This document shows positions 45,682 through 55,625 of a stretch of DNA of 64,000 nt, in pieces (position 1 is the first letter of the stretch; each line of letters starts with the position of its first letter). The notes under the pieces were generated by a model, which worked only from the letters and a program-made list of their open reading frames with translations, was not told the DNA's origin and did not search any database. Source of the DNA: Leptospira biflexa serovar Patoc strain 'Patoc 1 (Paris)' (GTDB lineage: Bacteria; Spirochaetota; Leptospiria; Leptospirales; Leptospiraceae). A program made the translations under genes and the position numbers. The stretch spans positions 806,001-870,000 of the forward strand of contig NC_010602.1 in assembly GCF_000017685.1 (NCBI RefSeq). Direction: 5' to 3'.

Positions 45682-46026
45682 ATGATTTCATTACCGCTTG
45701 CCGCACCATCGGAACCATGGACAATTCTCGTTGATATTTTATTCTTTTTTCTCGCATCCGCAGCCTGTGCCTATTATTTTTATTATTATAAACGTAAAGA
45801 CTTACTCGGGAAATTTTGGGGCTCCACATTTGTTGCAGGCATTGGTGCACTCATTGTGTTTGCTACCTTACAAACTTACATCCGAGACATCATCATGTGG
45901 CTCATGTCACCAAAAATTGGTTCTACCCAATTATCAAACGTGAATTTGGTCGCTATTTTTCTTGGTGGATTTTTTGCCCTTTACATCATGAATCGAATCA
46001 ACCATAACAAAGAAAGAAGGGACTGA
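45682..46026 (+). CDS. Small membrane protein of unknown function
   Basis: The 114-residue protein has three hydrophobic helices (about 13-35, 45-65 and 86-103) joined by a basic loop, YYYKRKD, and a basic tail. I recognise no family. An imperfect dyad, TTACC...GGTAA, lies just upstream. The last 93 bases overlap the glycosyltransferase gene on the opposite strand, unusual for two real genes, but both frames look coding. Confidence 0.6.
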   Translation: MISLPLAAPSEPWTILVDILFFFLASAACAYYFYYYKRKDLLGKFWGSTFVAGIGALIVFATLQTYIRDIIMWLMSPKIGSTQLSNVNLVAIFLGGFFALYIMNRINHNKERRD

Positions 46027-46776
46027 GTTCGATTTTTCATATAGTTTGAGATACTTTAAAAAATTATAATAAAAACCTAGGAGAGCGAGGACAAAACCTT
46101 GTTTTCCATCTAGGATTCCTAAACGAATCCAATACATATAAAATCCTTTAAAACATCCTTTCACAAAAGCCCAAAGCACAGAACTACGTTTTCCTTTTCT
46201 ATACTCTTCTTCTGCAAACAAACTCGAATAACGATCGATGAATTTCAAATGATCGGAGATATTTTTATACGAATAATGAAAGAGTGGATTTTTTAACTTG
46301 CGAGGTTTAGAAGATAATTTGACTCTTTCGTGCACCAAACCTCCGCTAAACTGTCCTTCGGATTTATGAAACAATCGAATTTGGTAATTGGGGTAATAAC
46401 CACTAAAACGTATCCACTTTCCTAAATAAAAGGTAAGCCTCGGGATTAAGTATCCTTTGGTTTCCAATTGATTTTTGGAAAATAAATCTAAAATTTCTGT
46501 TTTTAAATTCGGGGACACCACTTCATCTGCATCGATGGCAAGCACCCAATCATGTTTGGTTTTGGAAATGGCAAAGTTTTTTTGGTCTGCGTAATTTTCA
46601 AATGGCCTATTGTAGACTTTCACACCGAATGATTTTGCGATTGTTACCGTCTCATCTGTGGAACCAGAATCGACGACGACTATATCGTCAATAAAGGAAA
46701 TGGCTTTTAAAGTCCGACTGAGATTGTCTGCTTCGTTTAAGGTGATGATGGCGCAAGAAAGGGGAATTGATGTCAT
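45934..46776 (-). CDS. Family 2 glycosyltransferase (WaaE/KdtX-like)
   Basis: The 280-residue GT-A enzyme has CAIITLNEADNLSRTL, VVDSGSTDET and AIDADEVVSP (the DxD metal site), then YPNYQIRLF and HERVKL, as in WaaE-like transferases of lipopolysaccharide core synthesis. It is probably cytoplasmic and membrane-associated. Its last 30 residues (after KYLKLYE) are polar and come from the part overlapping the small membrane protein gene, so they may not matter for function. Confidence 0.88.
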   Translation of the reverse strand: MTSIPLSCAIITLNEADNLSRTLKAISFIDDIVVVDSGSTDETVTIAKSFGVKVYNRPFENYADQKNFAISKTKHDWVLAIDADEVVSPNLKTEILDLFSKNQLETKGYLIPRLTFYLGKWIRFSGYYPNYQIRLFHKSEGQFSGGLVHERVKLSSKPRKLKNPLFHYSYKNISDHLKFIDRYSSLFAEEEYRKGKRSSVLWAFVKGCFKGFYMYWIRLGILDGKQGFVLALLGFYYNFLKYLKLYEKSNSVPSFFVMVDSIHDVKGKKSTKKNSDQIHV

Positions 46777-46783
46777 TGAAGGA

Positions 46784-47482
46784 TTAATTAGAATCGCGTT
46801 GTGAGATGAACTTTTCGCTTAATGGTATTTCCAATCTCGCAATCGTGGAATCCTCGCCAATGATGATTCTAAAAAAATTCGGATCAATTCCTTCCCCTTT
46901 GAGCATGATGAGGATGAGTGCGAGGCCAAGTCCGGCACCTTCTGAAGTGTCCGCATTATCGATGTAAAACTGAGCGATGTCGTCATACATCATACCCTTT
47001 TCCAATCGTTCTCTGATGGACTTTTCCTCTTCTTTGGCAATTGGGGTATTGTTGATCACTTCGATGATGATGCCATCATCATTGTACTTAAAATTAATTA
47101 AACAGTAGTATCCTTTTTTTTTGGCTTTGATCCCAAACTCGTTCGACATTTCTTCCGAAAACATCTCCCTGTACTCGCGAACCCCTTTGGCATATTCGGA
47201 AGGGTTCAGCATGCTATACCCACGTTCCTCGAAAAATACCCGTTTTTGGTTGGCCTTACAGGCATTGATGGCCAATTCTTTGATGATGGTATAGAGTGTG
47301 GGGACAAGAGTGGGGTAGGTAAGTCGGTCCAGAATGAGGCCTACGGCCTCCTTGATGTGTTCCTCGACGGATTTGGAGACCCGATGGGTCTTTAGCGAGA
47401 GAATTTTCCCGTTTTCGATATGTAATTTGATGTGATCAGAAATCTCGCTTGTTTCCTTTCCCATACCCGAAATCTTTTCCAT
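46784..47482 (-). CDS. Stand-alone GHKL ATPase domain protein
   Basis: The 232-residue protein has the N-box IIKELAINACKAN and the G-boxes DNADTSEGAGLGLALI of histidine-kinase-type ATPases, but no DHp helix with a phospho-His and no receiver. An insertion (about 85-130) separates the N-box from the G-box. It starts at ATG 47482, with AAGGA 6 bases upstream. It follows the next upstream gene divergently and precedes the glycosyltransferase by 7 bases. It may be a kinase of the RsbW/SpoIIAB kind or a partner-activated ATPase; the target is unknown. Confidence 0.78.
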   Translation of the reverse strand: MEKISGMGKETSEISDHIKLHIENGKILSLKTHRVSKSVEEHIKEAVGLILDRLTYPTLVPTLYTIIKELAINACKANQKRVFFEERGYSMLNPSEYAKGVREYREMFSEEMSNEFGIKAKKKGYYCLINFKYNDDGIIIEVINNTPIAKEEEKSIRERLEKGMMYDDIAQFYIDNADTSEGAGLGLALILIMLKGEGIDPNFFRIIIGEDSTIARLEIPLSEKFISQRDSN

Positions 47483-47518
47483 TCTAGTCCTTACTGTCAA
47501 GGTACTAAGACCGCTAGT

Positions 47519-48892
47519 ATGAAAAACCGCAGGCTTCTATCCCTCACCTTATTCCTATCGGCCATTGCCCCCTCCATTCTTTTGTCGCAAAATTTGAAAT
47601 TTAGATCCGTACGGATTTGGGACAGTGAAAAAGCAAATTTTTCCGGATTTGTCGATGTCGATGTGAACCAAGGGAAAATTGTTTCGATCAAAAACGCGAA
47701 AGAAACCAAAAATCCAGAATACCTACTACCTGGATTCTGTGATGCTTCTGTGACTCTTGGGACCAACTCTCTCGGTGGCAAGACCACAAGGACGGAATTC
47801 CCAAAAGTACTTTCTGGTTTTTTATCAGCAGGATTTAGCCATATTGAGTCCGTTGCTGATCCCAATCTTTCCGCTCTTTCCACTGAGATCTCCAAATCCA
47901 AATGGAATGCACCCATTCTCAGCCAATCACAAAAACCTCATTTGTATCCAGAGCTTCCATTGGGTGAGGGAGCCATTTACCAATCGGGTCTCAAAGGGAA
48001 TGTTGACCCCAAACGGAATCGTCATGTTCCTATTTTTCTAAAGGAAAATGAAAACAAAGGATTTTCACAAACCGAACTTTTTTCCAAACGAAAAGAATTA
48101 GAAACAAATGGGCAATTGGCAGTGGCCTATACCTTTGCCGATCAAACCAGTTGGGAAGATGCCCTAGACACGGGTTTTTCTGTCCTCTTCCACCCCATGC
48201 CAGAAGGGACCAATCTCTTCCGTGCCCAAAAACGAGATTTTTTATGGGCACCTCTTTTTGGCATCGTGTACCTCCAAGAATTACGCGGGAAACCAGACGA
48301 GTGGAAGGAAGAACAAAAAATCTGGTCAGAACTGAACCCTCATTTTGGAAAAACATGGAAGGAGAGTTTGGTTCTAGACGGAGAAAATCTGGCAACCGAA
48401 TCCAATTTGCCATTTTCCGTTTATGCATCTCAGTTCCGTTTGGAAAAAGAAACCCACTCCCATCTCCTCTTTGCGAGTGGAGCAGGGCATTTTGGACTCT
48501 TCTCTGGGCAAGCGGCTGTGGTCGAAGTCAGGTTATGGGAATCCTTATTACAGGAAACGGAGAAAAAGTCAGAACATCCCAAGGACAGAGCCGTCCCGTT
48601 TTGGGAATCACTCTTCGGACAAAAATCCCTCACCCTCCTTCCCATTCAAAATGACGAAGAAAGCCTTCCCCGAGTGCGGCGCCGGATCATCCAAACCCTG
48701 ACGGAAACCACCTGCCAATATGTGGGTGCCGATCATGGAGGGAAACTCAGAGTGGGTGGTCCTGCTCATTTTTCCGTCCTTGCAGAAAATCCTCTGAAAC
48801 GCACCTCCGGAATATTTCCAATTGAATCCATGGTATTAGGAGGAAAATTGGTATATACCTCCAAACCCACCAAGGAAGGAACCGCAAAATGA
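47519..48892 (+). CDS. Exported amidohydrolase-like protein lacking metal ligands
   Basis: From the ATG at 47519 the 457-residue protein has a signal peptide ending SILLSQNL. The body follows the composite-domain layout of amidohydrolases: an N-terminal beta-sandwich (FRSVRIWD...VNQGKIVSIKNAK), the barrel entry YLLPGFCDASVTLG, and a C-terminal return, LRVGGPAHFSVLAENPL. Where active enzymes have LPGxIDxHxH, this one has LPGFCDASVTL, so the HxH metal site is missing. Probably not a hydrolase; a binding role is possible. It overlaps the S1 gene by four bases. Confidence 0.7.
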   Translation: MKNRRLLSLTLFLSAIAPSILLSQNLKFRSVRIWDSEKANFSGFVDVDVNQGKIVSIKNAKETKNPEYLLPGFCDASVTLGTNSLGGKTTRTEFPKVLSGFLSAGFSHIESVADPNLSALSTEISKSKWNAPILSQSQKPHLYPELPLGEGAIYQSGLKGNVDPKRNRHVPIFLKENENKGFSQTELFSKRKELETNGQLAVAYTFADQTSWEDALDTGFSVLFHPMPEGTNLFRAQKRDFLWAPLFGIVYLQELRGKPDEWKEEQKIWSELNPHFGKTWKESLVLDGENLATESNLPFSVYASQFRLEKETHSHLLFASGAGHFGLFSGQAAVVEVRLWESLLQETEKKSEHPKDRAVPFWESLFGQKSLTLLPIQNDEESLPRVRRRIIQTLTETTCQYVGADHGGKLRVGGPAHFSVLAENPLKRTSGIFPIESMVLGGKLVYTSKPTKEGTAK

Positions 48893-50046
48893 AAGGCCCA
48901 TCCTCAGAATTTGATCGATTATTAGAAGAAAGTTTTAAAAAAAGACAATCCATTGAACCCGGCTCGCGTCACGAAGCCAAAGTAACAGCTGTTAAAAACG
49001 ATTATGTGTTTATCAGAACGGTTGAAAATAAAGTCATCGGAAATATTTCCACAGAAGAATGGAGAGAGGATGTTTTGCCAAAAATTGGTGATCACATTGT
49101 CGTTTATTTTTTAAAAGAAAATTCTGGTGACTTTTATTTTACCACTTGTTTGTCAGCTGACAACCTAACAGAAGAAAATTTAGAATTAGCAAACCAATTT
49201 GAAATCCCAGTGCTTGGGCAAATGTTACAAGAAGGAAGTGGTGGATGGGATGTGAAACTTGGAAGTTACACAGCATTTGTCCCTTTTAGCCAATTGGATG
49301 TTTCCTTAAAGGGAAAAAACATCGGAGGGAAACGGATTAAGTTTATCATCTCCGAACTTGGAAAAAAACAAAACAAAATTCTACTCTCTCAGAAAAAAAT
49401 AGCTGATAAAGAACGTGAGACCAAAAAGCAGTTGTTACGTGATGAATTAAAAGTTGGAATGTTTGTTTCCTGTAACGTCAAAAGCATTCATAAATTTGGA
49501 CTCATTGTGGACATGGATGGTTTGGACGCACTTGTTCCTCAGTCAGAAGCAACCTATAAAAAAAATCCAGACCTAACGACCGAATTTCGTGTGGGTGAAA
49601 CCCTCCGTGCCAAAATTTTAACTTTGGATTGGTCCACAAATAAAATCTCTCTCAGTGTGAAAGATTTTTTATCAGATCCATGGTCAGGGAAACTCCCCTT
49701 CAAAGAATCTGATATCGTATCTGGAACTGTCGAATCCATCAAACCCTTCGGACTTTTTGTACGGTTGGGAGAAGATTTTTCAGGCCTTGTTCCAAATAAA
49801 GAATCAGGTGTCCCCCAACGAACACCACTCAATACGGTTTTCCAACCAGGCCAAAAACTGGAAGTCTTCGTACTCGAAATCAACCCTGAAAAAAGACAAA
49901 TTGCTTTATCGATTACAAAAGCAGCCGAAGCGAAAGACCGAATGGAATACCAAGATTACCTTTCCAAAGATGATGCCACTACTTCTGTTTCTAGTTTTGG
50001 TCTTGCATTGAAACAGTCTTTGGAAAACCAAAAGAAAAAGAAGTAA
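48889..50046 (+). CDS. S1 RNA-binding domain protein
   Basis: The 385-residue protein resembles ribosomal protein S1 in build, with about four S1 (OB-fold) repeats. The third (about 187-263: GMFVSCNVKSIHKFGLIVDMDGLDALVPQS) and fourth (about 277-351: SGTVESIKPFGLFVRLGEDFSGLVPNKE) are the clearest; the first two are divergent. It ends in a Lys tail. Fewer repeats than the usual six make it a second S1-like protein or a short S1. The start overlaps the preceding gene (ATGA). Confidence 0.85.
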   Translation: MKGPSSEFDRLLEESFKKRQSIEPGSRHEAKVTAVKNDYVFIRTVENKVIGNISTEEWREDVLPKIGDHIVVYFLKENSGDFYFTTCLSADNLTEENLELANQFEIPVLGQMLQEGSGGWDVKLGSYTAFVPFSQLDVSLKGKNIGGKRIKFIISELGKKQNKILLSQKKIADKERETKKQLLRDELKVGMFVSCNVKSIHKFGLIVDMDGLDALVPQSEATYKKNPDLTTEFRVGETLRAKILTLDWSTNKISLSVKDFLSDPWSGKLPFKESDIVSGTVESIKPFGLFVRLGEDFSGLVPNKESGVPQRTPLNTVFQPGQKLEVFVLEINPEKRQIALSITKAAEAKDRMEYQDYLSKDDATTSVSSFGLALKQSLENQKKKK

Positions 50047-50053
50047 GTTCCCT

Positions 50054-50521
50054 TTGGAAATTGCACTGTTTCGTCCCGAAATTCCACCTAACACTGGTAA
50101 CATAGCGCGCCTTTGTGTGAATGCTGGTGTGCCACTTTCCATTGTGGGGGAACCTGCCTTTGATCTCTCTGAAAAAGCAGTCCGGCGGGCAGGGCTTGAC
50201 TATTGGAAGGATTTAGAGCTCCATCGATATCCCGATTGGGATTGGTTCCAGAAGGAGAAAGAAACCCAAGGGAAACGAATCTTTCTTGTTTCCAAGTTTG
50301 GGAAAAAAGTTTACTGGGATGTTTCTTTTTCTTCTAAAGATGTGTTCTTGTTTGGCAGGGAGACCTCAGGTTTACCAGAAGAAATTCACAAAGGACACCC
50401 TTCTGACCAAATCATTTCGATTCCCATGGCAGAATCGAGTCGCTCCATCAATTTGTCCAATGCAGTTGCCATCATCCTTTATGAAGCACTGCGCCAAGAA
50501 AAAACACGGACTATCCCCTAA
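50054..50521 (+). CDS. trmL: tRNA (cytidine(34)-2'-O)-methyltransferase
   Basis: This 155-residue SPOUT-class enzyme modifies the wobble base of tRNA-Leu. The start IALFRPEIPPNTGNIARLC, the middle FLFGRETSGLPEE and the knot region IPMAESSRSINLSNAVAIILYEALRQ match TrmL/YibK closely. The TTG start lies 7 bases after the S1 gene stop. Confidence 0.93.
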   Translation: MEIALFRPEIPPNTGNIARLCVNAGVPLSIVGEPAFDLSEKAVRRAGLDYWKDLELHRYPDWDWFQKEKETQGKRIFLVSKFGKKVYWDVSFSSKDVFLFGRETSGLPEEIHKGHPSDQIISIPMAESSRSINLSNAVAIILYEALRQEKTRTIP

Positions 50522-50569
50522 AGGATAAAACAATTTACAACTCCTCCGTTCCCATTGAAATGGGAATAT

Positions 50570-51238
50570 ATGCCGTTCCCTCTCTCCAGAACTGAGTTAG
50601 AGAAAGAAATCAAAACTTTGTTCTCCAATGGACTTTCGGGGAATGTGAACGATTTTTACTCTTGGGTGTTTATGGAAACCCAGAGAAAATTCAAAGATGT
50701 TCCAGACACAACTTTGGAAGCTGTCATTTCCGTTTTGGATGAGTTTGTCAAAGACAGTCTCATTACCACAAATCCCATTGATCCACGCGAATACTATATT
50801 GCGGAAGAGTCACCCATCATCCGAAAGATGGGAGCAACAGAAACTTTTGTCATCTTAGGTGCACTTCATTATAATCCCATGCAATATGTTCGAGCCAGGC
50901 TTGCTTATTTTCTGAAACGAAATGGAATCGGGGAAGAGTTACGAATGGACCTTTGCATTGCGACAGTAGAAGCTGTGGAAAATGCAGCGAAGTATGGAGA
51001 TGGTGGTGGAGTGGAAGTCACCTTCCAAATTGACAAACATAAAGTTTTTACAATTGAAATGATCAACACCGTAAAAGATTTTAATTTAGAAGATGATATC
51101 CAAAGAGGTAAATTTTCATCCACAGCAACCCTCATGCGTGGTATGATGGTCATGCAAAAACTTTTTGATTCAGTGGACTTAGAGATCACTGATAACAGAA
51201 AACAAGCTATCCTTAAAGCAACTCGTAAACTAACATAG
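50570..51238 (+). CDS. RsbW-like GHKL ATPase / anti-sigma-type kinase
   Basis: The 222-residue protein has an unrecognised N-terminal part (about 1-95) followed by a GHKL domain whose N-box reads CIATVEAVENAAKYGDGGGVEV and whose end, STATLMRGMMVMQKLFDSVDLE, corresponds to the G-x-G-x2-LM region of RsbW/SpoIIAB, though here with Arg-Gly-Met. No phosphoacceptor domain is present. The ATG at 50570 is preceded by GGGA. No anti-sigma antagonist or sigma gene is adjacent. It ends 6 bases before uvrB. Confidence 0.75.
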   Translation: MPFPLSRTELEKEIKTLFSNGLSGNVNDFYSWVFMETQRKFKDVPDTTLEAVISVLDEFVKDSLITTNPIDPREYYIAEESPIIRKMGATETFVILGALHYNPMQYVRARLAYFLKRNGIGEELRMDLCIATVEAVENAAKYGDGGGVEVTFQIDKHKVFTIEMINTVKDFNLEDDIQRGKFSSTATLMRGMMVMQKLFDSVDLEITDNRKQAILKATRKLT

Positions 51239-51244
51239 GTTCCT

Positions 51245-53239
51245 ATGGCAAATTTCAAAATGGTTTCTCCCTTTAAAGCTGCCGGAGACCAAGTGAAAGC
51301 AATTGAAAATATTGCGAAGTCATTCGGTGAAGGTAAAAATAAAATCACTCTAGTCGGTGTGACTGGGTCAGGTAAGACGTTTACTATGGCCGAGGTGATC
51401 ACTCGGGTCAAAAAACCCACCTTGATTTTATCGCATAATAAAACATTAGCGGCGCAGTTATTCCGTGAGTTTAAAGAATTTTTTCCTGAAAATGCCGTAG
51501 AGTATTTTGTTTCTTATTACGATTATTACCAACCAGAAGCCTATGTCCCTTCTTCTGATACCTTTATCGAAAAAGATATGTCGATGAATGAAGAAATCGA
51601 CAAACTGAGGTTACGTGCCACTTCCAGTCTTTTGGAACGAGATGATGTGATTATCGTAAGTTCAGTTTCTTGCATTTATGGTTTGGGTTCACCTGAAGAT
51701 TATATGAACTCTGTGGTGATGTTACAAGTTGGTGATAAAATTGACCGCGACCAAATCATTCGTAAATTCTTACACATCCAATATGCGAGAAACGATATTG
51801 ATTTTAGTCGTGGTAATTTTCGTGTTCGCGGAGATACAATTGAAATCATGCCTTCTTACCAAGAAGAGGGAATCCGAATTGAACTTTTTGGAGATGAAAT
51901 CGATGGACTTTCCAAAATTGATCCTCTCACGGGAAAGGTAAAAATCAAACTTGATCGTGTCGTCGTTTATCCCGCCAAACACTTCATCACTTCAGGGCCT
52001 AAAATCAAAGATGCCATGGAAAAAATCAAAGAAGAGATGGCGGCCCAAAAGGAATATTTTTTAAAACAAGGCAAACACCTCGAAGCAGAACGAATTGAGT
52101 CTCGAACGAATTACGATATGGAAATGTTACTCGAACTTGGGTATTGTAGTGGGATCGAAAACTACTCTCGTCATCTGACTGGAAGAGCGGAAGGGGAACG
52201 GCCTGCCTGTTTACTCGATTATTTTCCTGGAAAAGATTTTTTACTCATCATTGATGAATCACATGTCACTCTCCCACAAATTGGTGGAATGTATGCAGGT
52301 GATAGATCCAGAAAACAAACGTTAGTTGAATTTGGGTTTCGGTTACCGAGTGCACTCGATAACAGACCATTGAATTTTACAGAATTTGAAGCGATGACTC
52401 CAAGGACTTTGTATGTGTCAGCAACTCCAGACCAAAATGAATTGAATAAAAGTGAAGCGGTATTTGAACAAATCATTCGGCCTACTGGACTTCTGGATCC
52501 AGTCGTGGAAGTAAGGCCAACGACAAATCAAATCGAAGATTTATTAAATGAAATCAGGCTTCGTATCAACCAAAAAGAAAGGGTCCTCATTACCACTCTC
52601 ACTAAAAAAATGTCAGAAGATTTGACTGACTATTATAAAGAAGTGGGTCTAAAGATCGCTTATTTACATTCGGAAATTGATACTATCGAAAGAACTGAAA
52701 TCATTCGGGACTTACGAAAGGGAGTTTACGATTGTATTGTCGGGATCAATTTGTTACGTGAAGGTTTGGATATTCCTGAAGTTTCGCTTGTTGCCATCTT
52801 AGATGCTGACAAAGAGGGTTTCCTTCGAAATTATAAATCACTCGTCCAAACCATTGGTCGTGCCGCAAGGAACGTAAACGGAAAAGCCATCCTCTATGCA
52901 GATCGTATGACTGATTCCATCAAAAAAGCGATGAGTGAAACAGAACGTCGTCGGTTGATCCAAGAAGCACATAATGAGAAAATGGGGATCACACCACAGA
53001 CAATTCAAAAAGAAATTCATGATATCCTTCCAAGAGAGATGGCAGAAGAGGATAGCAAAGAAGAAGCATTAAAAGATTTAGAAAAAGAATTTACCTTGAA
53101 GAAATACAAAACCAAAGACAAGTTACGTGAAGCTTTGAAACGTGAGATGTTACGTTACGCAAATGACATGGATTTTGAGAAGGCGGCCATGTTTCGTGAT
53201 AAAATGTTAGCACTTGGCCCAGACAAAATTGAAACATAA
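51245..53239 (+). CDS. uvrB: UvrABC excinuclease subunit B
   Basis: The 664-residue nucleotide-excision repair helicase. GVTGSGKT (38-45) is the P-loop, [21 protein letters not shown] the damage-probing beta-hairpin, [13 protein letters not shown] motif II, and [19 protein letters not shown] motif VI. The C-terminal UVR motif that contacts UvrC is in [28 protein letters not shown]. All regions are present. uvrA and uvrC are elsewhere. Confidence 0.97.
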   Translation: MANFKMVSPFKAAGDQVKAIENIAKSFGEGKNKITLVGVTGSGKTFTMAEVITRVKKPTLILSHNKTLAAQLFREFKEFFPENAVEYFVSYYDYYQPEAYVPSSDTFIEKDMSMNEEIDKLRLRATSSLLERDDVIIVSSVSCIYGLGSPEDYMNSVVMLQVGDKIDRDQIIRKFLHIQYARNDIDFSRGNFRVRGDTIEIMPSYQEEGIRIELFGDEIDGLSKIDPLTGKVKIKLDRVVVYPAKHFITSGPKIKDAMEKIKEEMAAQKEYFLKQGKHLEAERIESRTNYDMEMLLELGYCSGIENYSRHLTGRAEGERPACLLDYFPGKDFLLIIDESHVTLPQIGGMYAGDRSRKQTLVEFGFRLPSALDNRPLNFTEFEAMTPRTLYVSATPDQNELNKSEAVFEQIIRPTGLLDPVVEVRPTTNQIEDLLNEIRLRINQKERVLITTLTKKMSEDLTDYYKEVGLKIAYLHSEIDTIERTEIIRDLRKGVYDCIVGINLLREGLDIPEVSLVAILDADKEGFLRNYKSLVQTIGRAARNVNGKAILYADRMTDSIKKAMSETERRRLIQEAHNEKMGITPQTIQKEIHDILPREMAEEDSKEEALKDLEKEFTLKKYKTKDKLREALKREMLRYANDMDFEKAAMFRDKMLALGPDKIET

Positions 53240-53252
53240 GGAAGGATACGGA

Positions 53253-55625
53253 TTGGAATCAAATGAATTTTGGGAAAACCCAAACAAATTGGCAAGACTA
53301 GAAGATACTTTACCGAAACAGATCTTTTTACTTCCGATCAAAGTACGACCCGTTTTTCCTGGTATCATCACTCCTCTCATCGTACCCCCAGGTCGGTTCA
53401 TCCAGTCCATCGAAGAGTCTTCCAAGGGGGCAGGGTTTTTAGGACTGATTTTACTCAAAGAAGATGAATCGGAACTACCTTCAGAAGATAATATTTTTCA
53501 AATTGGAGTTGTCGCAAGGATTCTAAAAAAAATCAACCTACCTGATGGTGGGATGAATATACTCGTCAATACCATCCAACGGTTCAAAATCAATTCGATT
53601 CATACCAAAGAACCAATGTTAATTGCCAACGTGGCCTACCCAGAAGAAGAACTGGGTACAAGCAAAAATAATATCAAGGCACTCATGCGAACCTTACTCA
53701 TTCTGACTAAGGAACTGGCACAAAACAATCCTTTGTTTACAGAAGATATGAAGTTGACCATGATGAATGTGAACGAACCGGCAAAGATGGCCGATTTTGT
53801 TTGTTCTATTCTTAATTTGGAAAAAGAAGAATACCAATCTGTCATCGAAGCTATTCATATCAATGATCGCTTGGAAAAGGTGCTTTTATTCTTAAAAAAA
53901 GAAATTGAGCTCGTCGTTTTACAGAAAAAAATCCAAGAACAAATCAATGATAAAATTGATAACCAACAAAGGCAATTTTTCTTAAGAGAACAGCTTAAGG
54001 CCATACAACAAGAATTAGGTGTTGGTGAGGATAAAACAGAACAAAAATACGATAAACTACTGACTCGATTGAAAGCCATCCCTGTTGCGGATGAAATCAT
54101 CGTGGAAGTGGAAAGAGAAATTGATAAATTCAAAAATTCAGATCCCATTTCCAGTGATTATAATGTGATCAGAAACTATTTGGATTTGGTAGATAGTTTG
54201 CCATGGGAAAAACCAGCATTAAAGGATATCAATCTCTTACATGCCAAAAAAGTTCTCAACCGAGACCATCATAAATTAGAAGATGTAAAGGAAAGGATTT
54301 TAGAGTTTTTAGCGGTCCATAAACTGAATCCTAAAAGTAAGGGCTCCATCCTTTGTCTTGTTGGTCCACCAGGTGTGGGGAAAACTTCCATTGCAAAATC
54401 CATTGCAGAGGCATTGGGAAGAAAGTTTTACCGGTTTAGTGTTGGTGGTGTGAGAGATGAAGCAGAGATCAAAGGGCATCGTCGAACTTACATTGGGGCC
54501 ATGCCAGGAAAACTCATCAATGCACTCAAGATCACAAAAGAAAGAGATACTGTGATCTTACTCGATGAAATTGATAAGATGTCGCAAGGATACCAAGGGG
54601 ATCCGCAAGCAGCACTATTGGAAGTTCTGGATCCAGAACAAAATTTTAATTTTAGGGATCATTATTTAGATCTGCCATTTGATTTGTCGGATGTTTTGTT
54701 CATTGCTACTGCCAATACATTCGAACCCATCCCACGTGTCTTACTCGATCGAATGGAAGTGATCCAACTTTCAGGATATATCACCGAAGAAAAAGTACAG
54801 ATCTTCCAGAAGTATCTTTGGAGTAAAATTTTTATCAAAAATGGATTAAATCCTGATTCTTTTTCGATGAAAAAAGAGACAGTGACACTCCTCATTAATT
54901 CTTATTCTAGAGAATCGGGGTTACGTGGTCTCGAAAAAACATTTGATAAATTGGTTAGAAAACTTGCCCTCAAACAAGTGTTAAAGGAAAAGTATTCCAA
55001 AGAAATCAGAGAAAAGGATTTGGTAGAATACTTAGGTCCTCCTCCATTTGTGGACGATCGAATGACGATTCCAAAAGTTCCAGGTACAGCTTTAGGACTT
55101 GCTTGGACGAACGCTGGTGGGTCTACCTTACTCATCGAAGCTGTCCTTATCCCTGGCAAAGGTGGTCTCACTCTCACTGGGCAAATGGGGAAAATGATGG
55201 AAGAGTCAGCAAACATTGCTTTGTCGTTTGTGAAAAACTATTTAAACAACGATTTGTTATTTGAGAAAAAAGCCATCCACTTACACGTGCCAGACGGTGC
55301 TACTCCCAAAGATGGTCCTAGCGCTGGGATCACTATGGCGACGGCTATTTTATCACTTGTGACGAACCGCGTGGTAAATCCAGGTTTTGGGATGACAGGG
55401 GAGTTGACATTAACAGGTGAAGTTCTTGCCATTGGTGGTTTACGAGAAAAAATTGTGGCGGCCAAACGTGTGGGAATCAAAAAAATTATCTTCCCAAAGG
55501 ACAACGAAAAAGCCTTCCAAGAAATCCCTGATTATGTGAAAAAAGGTGTGAGTTTTTATCCGGTCACTCGATTTGAAGAAGTCGAAACACTATTGTTTGG
55601 TAAATCGAAGAGTAAAAAAAGATGA
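53253..55625 (+). CDS. lon: ATP-dependent protease Lon
   Basis: The 790-residue cytoplasmic quality-control protease. The N-terminal substrate domain begins with [18 protein letters not shown]. The AAA+ P-loop GPPGVGKTS is near 371. The catalytic dyad is Ser690 (PKDGPSAGI) and Lys733 ([10 protein letters not shown]). I choose TTG 53253, which has GGAAGGA 6 bases upstream, over the TTG at 53214 inside uvrB. The stop overlaps the pbp start. Confidence 0.96.
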   Translation: MESNEFWENPNKLARLEDTLPKQIFLLPIKVRPVFPGIITPLIVPPGRFIQSIEESSKGAGFLGLILLKEDESELPSEDNIFQIGVVARILKKINLPDGGMNILVNTIQRFKINSIHTKEPMLIANVAYPEEELGTSKNNIKALMRTLLILTKELAQNNPLFTEDMKLTMMNVNEPAKMADFVCSILNLEKEEYQSVIEAIHINDRLEKVLLFLKKEIELVVLQKKIQEQINDKIDNQQRQFFLREQLKAIQQELGVGEDKTEQKYDKLLTRLKAIPVADEIIVEVEREIDKFKNSDPISSDYNVIRNYLDLVDSLPWEKPALKDINLLHAKKVLNRDHHKLEDVKERILEFLAVHKLNPKSKGSILCLVGPPGVGKTSIAKSIAEALGRKFYRFSVGGVRDEAEIKGHRRTYIGAMPGKLINALKITKERDTVILLDEIDKMSQGYQGDPQAALLEVLDPEQNFNFRDHYLDLPFDLSDVLFIATANTFEPIPRVLLDRMEVIQLSGYITEEKVQIFQKYLWSKIFIKNGLNPDSFSMKKETVTLLINSYSRESGLRGLEKTFDKLVRKLALKQVLKEKYSKEIREKDLVEYLGPPPFVDDRMTIPKVPGTALGLAWTNAGGSTLLIEAVLIPGKGGLTLTGQMGKMMEESANIALSFVKNYLNNDLLFEKKAIHLHVPDGATPKDGPSAGITMATAILSLVTNRVVNPGFGMTGELTLTGEVLAIGGLREKIVAAKRVGIKKIIFPKDNEKAFQEIPDYVKKGVSFYPVTRFEEVETLLFGKSKSKKR

